Source of the DNA: Sinonovacula constricta
Lineage: Eukaryota > Mollusca > Bivalvia > Cardiida > Solecurtidae
Length of the DNA stretch: 64,000 nt
NCBI GenBank assembly: GCA_007844125.1
Contig: CM017558.1
Location: 27,051,478 to 27,115,477, forward strand
Reading direction: 5' to 3'
Part shown: one piece after another, positions 12,868-24,800 of the stretch
Layout of the letters: every line of letters begins with the position of its first letter
Numbering within the stretch: position 1 is the stretch's first letter
Program-made: the position numbers and the translations under genes
Notes under the pieces: model-generated
Databases searched by the model: none
The model's input: only the letters and a program-made list of their open reading frames with translations
Told to the model about the DNA's origin: nothing

Positions 12868-14843
12868 AACATACCTATACTCATTCCCTGAGACATATGT
12901 TAACTCATTTTCAGAGACATAGCTATACTAATTACATAAGACAATTGTAAACTCATTTTAAGAGACATAACAATACTCATTACCTGAGATATATGTAAAC
13001 TTATTTTCACAGACATACCTATAGTCATTACCTGAGACATATATAAACTCATTTTCAGAGACACACCTATAATCATTACCTGAGACATATGTAAACTCTT
13101 TTTCAGAGACAAGCCTATACTCATAACCTGAGACATATATAAACTCATTTTCACAGACATATCCATACTCATTTCCTAAGACATATGTAAACTCATTTTC
13201 AGAGACAACCATACTCATTACCTAAGACATATGTAAACTCATGTTCAGAGACATACGTATACTCATAACCTGAGACATATGTAAACTCATTTTCAGAGAC
13301 ATACCCATACTCATTACATGAGACATATGTAAACTCTTTTTGAAAGGCATACCTATACTCATTACCTGAGACGGTTGTAAACTCTTTCACAGACATACCC
13401 ATACTCATTACCTGAGACATATGTAAACTCATTTTTAGAGACATGTCTATTCTCATTACCTGAGACGGTTGTAATCTCTTTCACAGACATACCCATACTC
13501 ATTACCTGAGACATATTTAAACTTATTTTCAGAGACATGCCCATACTCATTACCTGAGACATATGTAAACTCATTTTAAGAGACATGCCTATACTTATTA
13601 CATGAGACATATGTAAACGAATTTTCACAGACAAACCCATACTCATTTCCTAAGACATATGTAAACTCATTTTCAGAGACACAACCATACTCATTACCTA
13701 AGACAGTTGTAAACTCATTTTCACAGACATACCTATACTCATTACCTGAGACATATGTAAACTAATTTTCAGAGACATACCTTTACTCATTACATGAGAC
13801 ATATGTAAACTCATTTTCAGAGACATGCCCATACTCATTACCTGAGACATTTGTAAACTCATTTTCTGAGACATGCCCATACCTGAGACATATGTAAACT
13901 CATTTACAGAGACACACCTATACTCATTTCCTGAGACATATGTAAATTCATTTTCAGAGACATGCCCATACTCATTACCTGAGACATATGTAAACTCTTT
14001 TTCATAGACATACCCATACTCATTACCTGAGACAGTTGTAAACGCATTTTCAGAGACACACCTATACTCATTACCTGAGACATATCTAAACTCTTTTTAA
14101 TAGACATTCGTATACTCATAACCTGAGACATATGTAAACTCATTTTCAGAGACACACCTATACTCATTACCTGAGACATATGTAAACTTATTTTCAGAGA
14201 CACACCTATACTCATTTCCTAAGACAGTTGTAAACTCAATTTCAAAGACATACTTATACTCATTACCTGAGACATATATAAACTCATTTTCACAGACACA
14301 CATATACTCATTACCTGAGACATATGTAAACTCATTTTCAAAGACATGTCTATACTCATTACCTGAGACGGTTGTAAACTCTTTCACAGACATACCCATA
14401 CTCATTACCTGAGACATATGTAAACTCATTTTCAGAGACATGCCCATACTCATTACCTGAGACATATGTAAACTCATTTTCAGAGACATACCTATACTCA
14501 TTACCTGAGACATATGTAAACTCATTTTCAGAGACACAACCATACTCATTACCTGAGACATATGTAAACTTATTTTCAGAGACATGCCCATACTCATAAC
14601 CTGAGACATATGTAAACTCATTTTCAGAGACATACCTATACTCATTACCTGAGACATATGTAAACTCATTTTCACAGACATACCTATACTCATTACCTGA
14701 GACATATGTAAACTCATTTTCAGAGACATGTCCATACTCCTTACCTGACACATATGTAAACTCATTATCAGAGACATACCCATACTCATTACCTGAGACA
14801 TATATAAACTTATTTTCACAAACATAACTTTACTCATTACCTG
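12868..14843. repeat. 48-bp minisatellite, about 40 copies
   Basis: Unit roughly catacctatactcattacc followed by tgagacatatgtaaactc and attttcagaga, repeated in direct tandem for about 1.98 kb. Sequence drift is moderate and highest at the left end. Because 48 is divisible by three and the unit lacks stops in two minus-strand frames, long artificial frames up to 246 codons appear (MSQVMSIGMSLKMSLH-type repeats). These lack an upstream gene structure and switch frame with each indel, so I do not call them coding. Confidence 0.9.
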
Positions 14844-14913
14844 TGTTTGTATGTGTAATTTCTTGAAAACGTTTGGTTATATTCGTCGGTTTATATCAAT
14901 ATCAATCAGTATG

Positions 14914-16684
14914 CGACTGTATGTACCTGTACCCAGTGAGATTTAACTCCAAAAGACTAATGGACCTGTACCGTGAGATTTTCCTCTCTAAGGATGTATG
15001 TACCTGTACCCGGTGAGATTTAACTCAATAAGGCTGTATGTACCTGTACCCGGTGAGATTTACCTCTATAAGGCTGTACCTATAAACGGTGAGATTTAGC
15101 TGTATAAGGCTGCATGTACCTATAATCGGTGATATTTAACTAGATACAGCTGTATGTATCTATAAACGGTAAGATTTAACTCTAAAAGGCTGCATGTACC
15201 TATACCCGGTAAGATTTTACTCAGTAAGGCAGCATGTACATGTCCCCGGTGATATTTTCCTCTCTAAAGCTGCATGTACCTGTACCCGGTGAGATTTACA
15301 TCTATAAGCCTGTATGTACCCATAACAGCTGAGATTTAACTCAGTGAGGATGTATGTACCTATAACCAATAAGATTTACCTCTATAAGCCTGTATGTACC
15401 TATAACCGGTGAGATTTAACTCAGTGAGGATGTATGTACCTGTTACCTATAAGATTTAACTCAACAAGGCTGTATGTACCCATAACCGATGAGATTTAAC
15501 ACAACAAGGCTGTATGTACCTATAACCTGTGAGATTAAACTCAATAAAGCTGTATGTACCTATTACCGGTGAGATTTAACTCAACAAGGCTGTTTGCACC
15601 TATAATCGGTGAGATTTATATCTATAAGGCTGCATGTACCTGTACCCGGTGAGATTTAGCTGTATTAGGCTGTATGCACCTATAACCGGTGAGACTTAAC
15701 TCTAAAAGTCTGCATGTACCTGTACCCTGTGAGATTTAACTCAGTGAGGCTGCATGTACCTGTCCCCGGTGAGATTTACCTCTATAAGGCTGTATGTATC
15801 TGTACCGTGATATTTTGCCCTCTAAGGCTGTATGTACCTGTACCCGGTGAGATTTAACTCTATAAGGCTGCATGTACCTATACCCGGTGAGATTTAAGTC
15901 TATAAGGCTGCATGTACATATAACTGGTGAGATTAAACTCAATACGGCAGCGCGTACCTGTACCCGGTGTGATTTAACTCTTTAAGGCTGCATGTACCTT
16001 TACCCGGCGAGATTTAAGTCTATAAGGCTGCATGTACCTTTAACCGTGTGATTTACCTCTATAAGGCTGTATGTACCTATAACTTGTGAGATTTAACTCA
16101 ACAAGGCTGTATGTACCTATAACCGGTGAGATTTAACTCAATAAGGCTGTATGTACCTATACCCGGTGATATTTACCTCTATAAGGCTGCATGTACCTGT
16201 TCCCGGTGAGATTTACCTCGATAAGGCTGTATGTATCTTTAACCGGTGAGATTTACCTCTATAAGCCTGTATGTACCTGTACCCGGTGGGATTTAACTCG
16301 ACAAGGTTGTATGTACCTCTTCCCGGTGAGATTTAACTTAGTAAAGCTGTATGTACCTGTACCCGATGAGATTTAACTCAATAAGGCCGTACGTACCTAT
16401 AACCTGTGAATTTAACTCTACAAAGCTGCATGTACCTGTACCCGGTGAGAATTATCCTTATAAGTCTTTATGTACCTATAACCGGTGAGATTTATATCTG
16501 TAAAGCTGTTTGTACCTATAACCGGTGATATTTACCTGTATAAGGCTGCATGTACCCATAACCGGTGATATTTAACTCAACAAGGCTGTATACATACTTA
16601 TATCCGGCGAGATTTAACGCAAAAAAGGCTTTGTGTACCTATAACCGGTGAGATTTAACTCATTAAGCTGTATGTACCTGTAAA
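14914..16684. repeat. 40-bp minisatellite, about 44 copies
   Basis: Unit roughly ggctgtatgtacctataacc followed by ggtgagatttaactcaataa, in direct tandem for about 1.77 kb. It starts about 70 bases after the 48-bp array ends, but the units are unrelated. Period 40 disrupts any reading frame. Copies of the accggtgag core also occur alone near 17050-17072. Confidence 0.9.
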
Positions 16685-17040
16685 ATGAGAACAAAAGTTG
16701 CTGAAATATTTAAGCATGTAACTTATTTAAACATTATGCACATAGGACTAATTTATTAAATATATAATTTGTTTATTCCGTTTACTGTTGATAGATCTAT
16801 ACAGGTGATATATAAAATTTTGCGATTCTTTTTCGTTTATCCGAATTTCACTTTATGTCTGAGAAATGCCTATAATTATAACACGCAAGATATGGTTTTA
16901 ATTATTACTTCATATTAATATTTAAAACATATTTACTTATTCAAAAAATAATAAACAAAAACATAATTAGCTTGTTCGAACATGGTAAGTCCGAAGTACG
17001 AAGAGAACTGTCAATCATCCCACTTTCCTCATGAATATTT

Positions 17041-17076
17041 ATGACCCTATAACCGGTGAGATCTTGTAACCGGTGA
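17041..17076. repeat. Orphan fragments of the 40-bp unit
   Basis: Two partial cores (cctataaccggtgagat and cttgtaaccggtgagata) lie about 360 bases beyond the main array, suggesting the array once extended further or that a piece moved. Confidence 0.6.
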
Positions 17077-17676
17077 GATATAGTTTCTTCGTACCATTTG
17101 AGAACACGTGATCATCATGTGACTGGCGTGATGAAAAGCGCTTCAAAGAAATTTGACATTATTAAATAAACATGCTTGTGAAATATCTACAACTATTTTG
17201 TTCATTTGCAATATCTTTGAATGCATCTGTATCCATTCGACTTAAACAACACCGACAAAGAATTGTGCACAGTGGGTATGAATATGAAACCAAATATTTG
17301 GAACAACCGGTATGTTTTTTTTTTTGCTGTTTCTTTTTTTAAATGTAAATTGTGTAAACTTGCATGGAAATGAAATATTTTATATAAATTAATTATATGA
17401 ACGTAGGCACTACCTATATGAAAGACTGAAAGCTTGATCAATTAGTGAGTGTAAACGTATACTTATTGTACTGTGACAGGACAACTCTCGCTATGTTTTC
17501 AAGTAAAATTCGTAAAAATCTTAGACCAGTCCGCCCAGTTATATGTTGTTGTGCCAGATAAGTGTGGTAGCGCTAAGGAAATCAGCTGAGTCAGATGTGT
17601 GGCGCTGCACAAGACTAGGGATGTTCTACTTTGCCTCTGATAGTGTGTAGAGTTCTAGACTGATTCGGTCTGACAT

Positions 17677-19035
17677 CAGGGGCGTAGCCAGGGATATTGT
17701 AAAGTTGAAGTGGGTCGAGTGCCGAAGGCACGAGCGGGGGGAGAGCACGAGAGGGGGGGGGCAGAGCCCCCTTCTCTTAAGGGGGGTCGGGGGATCCCCC
17801 CATGAGAAAATTTTGAAACTTTGGTGCAATTTGGTGGCATCTGGTGGCATCTGACCGATGATTATCTACTCTCTGAATAGAAATGCAAGGCGTCGTGTCT
17901 TCCTGTCCGCGAACTCGTTGATGACTCGCTGCACATCTATATCCACATCCTTGTAGGCGTGCATCAGTGCCAGAGAAGAAAGCCTTTCTGTTTTCATTGT
18001 TGACCGCAAGTACGTTTTTACCCTTCTCATCACGCTGAACGACCGTTCAGCTGTTGCCGTGGCAACAGGCATGGTTACCAATATTGCCAGACAAACATAG
18101 ATGTTCGGGTAGAGTTGCGAGTTTGTAGCCTTCAGGGTGTCGACAAGCGTGCCTGATAGGAGGTTGGCTGCGATCGTCCATCTTGCCTTCCACCGACCGA
18201 TTTCAACATGAAACATCCCAAAATCGTCAGCTGGCAAGTCGTCTGCATATGTCTCGTACACTTGTCTAGAGATGAGATCCGTCAAACCATTCAGTTTTGT
18301 TGGGATGAAATATTCTGCACGGAATCTTTCTTCATTTCCCACCAGGCGGTCTTGTAGTTCACTCGTAATGTGATCTAGAAATGGAAGGTACAGAGCCCTC
18401 TTCCAGTACTCGTTTGGAGTAGCGGCAGGTACGTTTGGGCGGTGCTGCTGCCTCGCAGCTCCTCTCGGTATGGACGGGACCTCATCCACCTTGGCAGCTA
18501 ACTCTGTGGCTTTGTCGAACAGCTCATCAAACGCCATCACATCATTTCTCTTTGCATTCAAATGATGCACAACAACCTTCGCCTCGGATACAGCTTCGAT
18601 TAAGTCAAACGACTTTGCCTGCAGCATGATTGACAGAGGTTGAACAATCTGTAAGACGTTCTCTACAACAACAAGCGCAATAAGGAAGTCAAACTTCGCT
18701 TGTAAACACAACATGTGTAGAACCAAGGCCTGCCTGTGCAAGAAAGCTGCTGAGATCGTTTCTATAAATAGACACAGTGTGTATACATGTGTGTAGCATC
18801 TCTGAGATAGTTTCTAGTATAAATAGACACAGTGTATGTGTAGCATCTCGTAAACAGAACGTCAGGATAGCAAATCTTGTAGCTGTATCATTATTTCCCA
18901 AACTATGAATTTTTTTTAAAAAGACGTTTTATCTATTTTTTGTTTTGTTTTGTTTTTTCCTTTGTTTTCAAAGGCATACTTGCCAAAATGATGTTGAAGC
19001 CCGGGCTTCCAGGCTTCCGCCTGGCTACGCACCTG
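17677..19035 (-). mobile_element. hAT-family DNA transposon, 1.36 kb, deleted inside
   Basis: The left end is CAGGGGCGTAGCCAGG (17677-17692), a classical hAT terminal sequence. The right end is its near-perfect complement, cctggctacgcacctg (ending 19035). The flanks are tctgacat and gacatttt, which share gacat but do not form a clean 8-bp duplication. It encloses a minus-strand transposase C-terminal part. A duplicated segment of about 50 bases (tttctataaatagacacagt) lies near 18757-18850. Confidence 0.7.
17866..18741 (-). CDS. hAT transposase, C-terminal part (ZMYM1 / P52rIPK-like)
   Basis: The frame of 291 codons ends at 17866. Its C-terminus has the hAT dimerisation hallmark ATAERSFSVMRRVKTYLR, followed by RLSSLALMHAYKDVDID. 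This is the conserved Dimer_Tnp_hAT region found in ZMYM1-like and 52-kDa-repressor-like proteins of many invertebrates. The middle part (EYWKRALYLPFLDHITSEL, RWKARW) matches the helical insertion region, including the conserved Trp before the dimerisation domain. The N-terminal zinc finger and the first catalytic Asp are absent, and the element between its termini is too short to hold them. Non-functional as a transposase; could still be transcribed. Confidence 0.75.
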   Translation of the reverse strand: MHRQALVLHMLCLQAKFDFLIALVVVENVLQIVQPLSIMLQAKSFDLIEAVSEAKVVVHHLNAKRNDVMAFDELFDKATELAAKVDEVPSIPRGAARQQHRPNVPAATPNEYWKRALYLPFLDHITSELQDRLVGNEERFRAEYFIPTKLNGLTDLISRQVYETYADDLPADDFGMFHVEIGRWKARWTIAANLLSGTLVDTLKATNSQLYPNIYVCLAILVTMPVATATAERSFSVMRRVKTYLRSTMKTERLSSLALMHAYKDVDIDVQRVINEFADRKTRRLAFLFRE

Positions 19036-19860
19036 GACATTTTCTGTGCTGCCAACCATGGCACTGGTTGCTTTGCACAGCATGCATACCCCTTGTTACA
19101 GGATTGCTACGGTGAAGGCATTCAACTAGACCCATGGTAAAGTCTGAGTTGATAGAAGTTTGGGGATTTCGATGTCTGTTTTTATATCAGTCTCCGTAGC
19201 ATAGTCATTAATTTCTCTATATGTTAACATCTCTGAGTGAATATAATTAATACAAAAGCATATAATAACGGGACCGCCACCACCGAGAGTCATACAAAAA
19301 CCGTCCATCAGGGTTCGCATGCCAAACAAAGACATAAAGCTGACAAATAAGACATTTGAAGAAAAATGGCCATCGAAAATGAATCAATTTGAAAATGGAT
19401 TAAAGGTTAATTTTGTCTTTGTATGTGTATTCATTGCCTGCTTTTAGTTTTCCATGAATCGGCAGTATACACAACACAGTGTAACCACATGTAAACAAAG
19501 AACACAAATTCTGAATGAATCAGACAAAGTCCCATTTAGGCCTTATTGTGGCTGCCCTTTTTCCATAAAAATTTCATAGCTAATACTGTGTGATTGGTGG
19601 TATTTATTATGACCTATCTTTGCCCTTACTGTACGGAGAAAGACACAATATTTAATTAAAATAAATATATAAATTGGTGCCTGGAGACACAGAAGGAAGA
19701 TGAAACAAGGAAGGGATTAAGCATGTAAGGGATCTCAAATTGGAAAGAAAACAGAACCACAATCAACTATCAATGTTTGAACACAAGTATAAGTAGATTA
19801 TACTATTCCTACAGAATATGCACTTAGTTGTCTTTCTATACTGATTCTTGGAATATAACA
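19036..19860. other. No gene seen
   Basis: AT-rich sequence between the hAT element and a possible piggyBac relic; short frames without domains. Confidence 0.4.
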
Positions 19861-19864
19861 TCAG

Positions 19865-19985
19865 TGATGAATCCCCTTACCCAGAGATGTCTCATTCTGG
19901 CCTGTGCCTGTTGCTCTGAGACGTTCAACTAGTACAAGGGAACTCAAACACATCTTGGAGCCAGAATTCACCCAGACAATAGAAA
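19865..19985 (-). pseudogene. Possible piggyBac transposase relic
   Basis: A minus-strand open stretch reads MCLSSLVLVERLRATGTG followed by QNETSLGKG. PiggyBac transposases carry a conserved RATGT-type motif followed by N-R-x-G, preceded by a hydrophobic L-x-x-L segment, which this resembles. Only about 40 codons are preserved and no termini are visible. Alternative: chance similarity. Confidence 0.25.
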
Positions 19986-20037
19986 AATGACTATTGAGTT
20001 GTTAAATGATGTGAACATATTTAACTTTTTATTAAAA

Positions 20038-21060
20038 CAACATTTTAAGAAATAGTTTGTATAAAACTACTTACAACATACAAGGTGTGGTCTTCTTGGT
20101 GTGTGTTTTATTTTGATATCCTACAGTATTGAGACAGAAATTATTTCCTACTGCTCACATATAGTTTTAACATTTCATATCAGAGGAAACCGAGTTTTCA
20201 TATTTTAGCTCACTAATTATAAATTAAGTAAATGATGAAACTCCATTATCTGAATCATTATCATTTAACAGCCATTGGATACAAAACCAAGGCCTACCTA
20301 AAACACTATTAAGTGCTTAATATAAGAAATATTTGGGTCCGTGATTTAAAGCTAACAAGTGTCTTTATTAATTAAGAATCTGCTTAAGTCCCTGCTTTAT
20401 ATAGTATAACTTTCCTTCTTGCAGTTTGAAAACTATAAATTTGGCTCAAGGGTTAAAACCCATTAAATCTTGCATCCTAATATGACACTCTTACTTGGAC
20501 TGACTTTTAGCATACTCTTTAACTAATGTTGTGAAAACAAACAAAAATGAATAATATATTTATTACTAATCATTTTTAATCTTTTAACTTCGTTCTTGTT
20601 AGGGTGTTTGAACAAGAACACAGCTATATAATCTACTGCAAATGTTTTACTGTAGCATGAAAAATGCATTTATGACAAATAAATACAAATACATATAAAT
20701 TTAAATATGTAGACAATGATAATGTCACACACGTCTTTTTAATAGAAAACAAATGTCAAATAATTTATTAAACTTCCTTATAATTGGATCTTTTCATGAA
20801 ATCTTTATAATTATACATATAAAAATATCATGTTTCATTCTCCCTATACCATTTGATATAAATTGGCTATGTGCAAGTACTCAATAAATATGCCATTAAG
20901 TGGTTCTTTTAATTTTTTAAACATGTGATTTAACCTTTATAGAAAACATTAAAATAGTTGTTTTGATTACATTTAAAAACATGATTCTGCCACTCATTAG
21001 ATATGGAAAGTGAATAAGATTCTTCTATTATGTTGATGTTCGTTAAATTATTTTGTAGAT
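20038..21060 (+). repeat. Duplicated segment, copy 1 (partner at 32591-34071)
   Basis: About 1 kb that aligns with 32591-34071 over most of its length, for example catatagttttaacatttc, aagtccctgctttatatagt and ttctccctataccatttga. Copy 2 has about 340 extra bases at 32750-33095. Copy 1 is cut at 21060 by a mariner element. It could be a segmental duplication or an unnamed non-autonomous element; no terminal repeats are seen. Confidence 0.7.
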
Positions 21061-21749
21061 TACGAGGGATGTTCAATATATAATGAGATTGTCCTCATAT
21101 ATTTTTAATTCTGACGTGAAATATATCAAAATTTGTTATCATAATTAAATAAATATTATTAAATATAATTTATCCTTGATCAGAATACCAGGGTTGGTAG
21201 AAAAATATAATGCGACATAGAAATTATGATCATTCCAAAAACCATAGTAACACGTTATCGCCCCCGTCCATGCTGCCTTATAAAGACGTACATTATAATA
21301 TAAAGTAAAGTAAGAACTTATTTTTCCAATTACATAAAAATCCGCCAATGATTTGTACATTATATCAATGACATCATTTGAAAAAATGATGTCATTTAGT
21401 CGTAAAACGTTGATATAATCAGCATTTGTTCACGGTTACCCTAACACGTTGTCACGTTAAAATCATGACACAAGAATGTTTTGAAGTGCGGCAAACATTA
21501 AGTTTTGTTTTAACTTAGGCAAATCGGCGACGGAAACGTTTTTAATTTTACAAGAAGATAAGGGGAAAGACAGTGTTTGTCGTGCATTAATATTTAGATG
21601 ACACAAAAAGTTTTCTGAGGGTCATACAGCACTTAATGACGAGCATAGGTCCGGCAGAAAGAAGTCCGTGAAAGCATCAAGCGCCGCGTCAATTCGGTCA
21701 GCGCTTGATACGGATAGACATTTAACGGTGCTGGAGCTTGCCGAAATTG
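21061..21749 (+). mobile_element. Mariner-type transposon, 5' part, decayed
   Basis: It starts at TA followed by cgagggatgttcaatatata, a terminal sequence typical of mariner elements. Further in, a broken frame shows QEDKGKDSVCRALIF-like, then EGHTALNDEHRSGRKKSV and SALDTDRHLTVLELAE, matching the N-terminal helix-turn-helix and the E-x-R-S-G-R region of mariner transposases. Frameshifts interrupt it. The copy runs into the N gap, so the catalytic part and the right end are not seen. Confidence 0.65.
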
Positions 21750-21849
21750 NNNNNNNNNNNNNNNNNNNNNNNNNNNNNNNNNNNNNNNNNNNNNNNNNNN
21801 NNNNNNNNNNNNNNNNNNNNNNNNNNNNNNNNNNNNNNNNNNNNNNNNN
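21750..21849. other. Assembly gap (100 N)
   Basis: Exactly 100 N bases, a conventional gap of unknown length. It separates a mariner relic from the satellite array, so the true satellite length is unknown. Confidence 0.99.
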
Positions 21850-24800
21850 TTGTTAGGCAGATGGCTCAGTGTTTGGTACTAGGCTAAACCAAGCATGCTG
21901 AACACGAATCCTGTGTAGGTTTTGAGCTATCTCTTAACGTGTCGGCGAACAGGCCCTTTCCTGAACAGGTGCGCAAGTGCGCATTTTTTCAGCCCCCTTT
22001 ATCTCCAAAACGGTTAGAGATTTCCAAAAATGGACGCCTGATTCTTGCTCTGCACCCCAAATAACCCCTTGGTACATAGGTTTGACTAAGGTTTGGAGCA
22101 AAGTGAATTTCACCTAAAATCGTCCCAAATTCCGATGTTTTGATCAGCGATGTTTGCATTTTTCGCCGAATTTCTTTTTGTTAGACAGATGGCTCAATGT
22201 TTGGTCCTAGGCTAAACCAAGCATGCTGAACACGAATCCGGTGTTAGTTTTGAGCTATCTCTTAACGTGTCGGCGAACAGGCCCTTTTCTGAACAGGTGC
22301 TTACGTGCGCATTTTTCTGACCCCTATATCTCCAAAACGGTTAGAGATTTCCAAAAACGGACGCCTGATTCTTGCTCTGCACCCCAAATAACCACTTGCT
22401 ACATAGTTTTGGCTAAGGTTTGGAGCAAAGAAAATTTCACCTAAAATCGGCCCAAATTCCGACGTTTTGATCAGCGATTTTTGCATTTTTCGCCGATTTT
22501 TTTTTCTAAGACAGATGGCTCAATGTTTGGTACTAGGCTAAACCAAGCATGCTGAACACGAATCCGCTGTTAGTTTTGAGCTATCTCTTAACGTGTCGGC
22601 AAACAAGCCCTTTTCTGAACAGGTGCGCACATGCGCATTTATTCAGACCCCTATATCTCCAAAACGGTTAGAGATTTCCAAAAACGGACGCCTGATTCTT
22701 GCTCTGCACCCCAAATAACCCCTTTGGTACATAGCTTTGGCTAAGATTTGGAGCAATATGAATTTCACCTAAAGTCGGCAGAAGTTCCGACGTTTTGATC
22801 AGCGATTTTTGCATTTTCGCCGAAAAAATTTTTGTTAGACAGATGACTCAGTGTTTAGTCCTAGGCTAAACCAAGCATGCTGAACACGAATCCTGTGTTA
22901 GTTTTGAGCTATCTCTTAACGTGTCGGCGTACAGGCCCTTTTCTGAACAGGTGCGCAAGTGCGCATTTTTTTCAGACCCCTATATCTCAATAACGGTTAG
23001 AGATTTCCCAAAACGGACGCCTGATTCTTGCTCTGCACCCCAAATAACCCCTTGGTACATAGTTTTGGCTAAGGTTTGGAGCAAAGTGAATTTCACCTAA
23101 AATCGGCCCAAATTCCGACGTTTTGATCAGCGATTTTTGCATTTTTCGCCGAAAATGTTTTTGTTAGGCAGATGGCTCAGTGTTTGGTACTAGGCTAAAC
23201 CAAGCATGCTGAACACGAATCCTGTGTAGGTCTTGAGCTATCTCTTAACGTGTCGGCGAACAGGCCCTTTCCTGAACAGGTGCGCACATGCGCATTTTTT
23301 CAGACCCCTATATCTCCAAAACGGTTAGAGATTTCCAAAAACGGACGCCTGATTCTTGCTCTGCACCCTAAATAACCCCTTGGTTCATAGCTTTTTTTAA
23401 GATTTGGAGCAATATGAATTTCATCTTAAGTCGGCAGAAGTTCCGACGTTTTGATCAGCGATTTTTGGATTTTCACAGAAAAATACTGTGGTATCATTTA
23501 ATTTCGCTGGCACGAAATTTCGCGCAATCGCGGAAAAAGGCTGTTTCGCGCGGACGTAAATTCGCGCAAATAAAAATAAAATTATAATCAATAAATGACT
23601 GACCCGTTATCAATATTGCTTTTTTTAACACTCCAGCAAATCATGTGTCAGTTGGCCCCTATCAGTTACCACTTCCATTGTTACTAGTAGTCAATTATCG
23701 GACCGCTGTTTATTCGGAGCCGCTAATTGGACAGTTGGACCATTTATATCATACTTTAACTGGCATGTAATTGGCATGTATATTGGTGTACCCGTTATAT
23801 AGGTAAACAAGAGCGGCTCCCTTCTCCCACCGCAGCTGATCTACACAGAAAACAGAAATGTCACTGCCCAAAGGTGTGAAATTCCCGGATGATTGGGACG
23901 TGACACAAACTGAATCCCACTGGTCGAATGAAACATGTCGGTCTTCCCGTAGTAGAGTAGATACCCACTAATAAGTTTACTTAAAGCTTTAATCACCCTT
24001 TTGTTCGTGTAAACGGCTTAGGTCAGCAAAAAAATTTCCTTTACCTAAACTTCAATGTAACTCCTTCCATTTTGTTGTTGTTGACCTTTGTCCTTCATCT
24101 GATCATATCTTTGAAGCAGAGTTTTAACACTAACCGCAAGTGAGCCTTTTATCTTTTTTGACTGCGAACAATTCTCCAAATTTCTCCCAGTACACTCGCT
24201 TACTGTGACGTAGATCAAAAGAAATCTTAAAACTGACAGCCGGGATGTTGAAATGTGCTAATTTCACTGGTCCCAATTTCACTGTCATACATTTCATAGC
24301 TCTTGGCAAATTGAAACAATAGACCAACAAATATTAACACAGTAATTGGATGTGTTACGAATTCTTAAAAAAGGTAAGCTTTATACATAATAATAAACAG
24401 AAAAGACTCAAAAAGTTTTACAGCTTTACAGCAAATGATATTTTGTTTTATTCATATGAAATACTTCAAATTTTTATCAAATAGAGATACGGACAACTAA
24501 ATACAAAGTGTAGGATCATTCGGACATTAGCACGTTTCGGATACGTATGTTGAACTATATGGTTGAATATTAGCTTAGGTTTTAAATTCGCGCACTGGCC
24601 CGAGCGCGAAATACGCGAAAATTAAGCCATCGCTAAATAAAATGATACCACAGTATTTTGTTAGACAGATGACTCAGTGTTTGGTCCTAGGCTAAACCAA
24701 GCATGCTGAACACGAATCCGTTGTTAGTTTTCAGTTATCTCTTAACGTGTCGGTCGTACAGGCCCTTTTCTGAACAGGTGCGCACGTGCGCATTTTTCCG

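Noticed and set aside
14097..14837. 246-codon minus-strand frame of MSQVMSIGMSLKMSLH-type repeats
   Set aside because: It is a product of the 48-bp minisatellite, whose period is a multiple of three. A second frame is also open over the same bases and the frames change with each indel.
12868..16684. CRISPR-like array
   Set aside because: Units are contiguous without unique spacers, and the sequence is eukaryotic.
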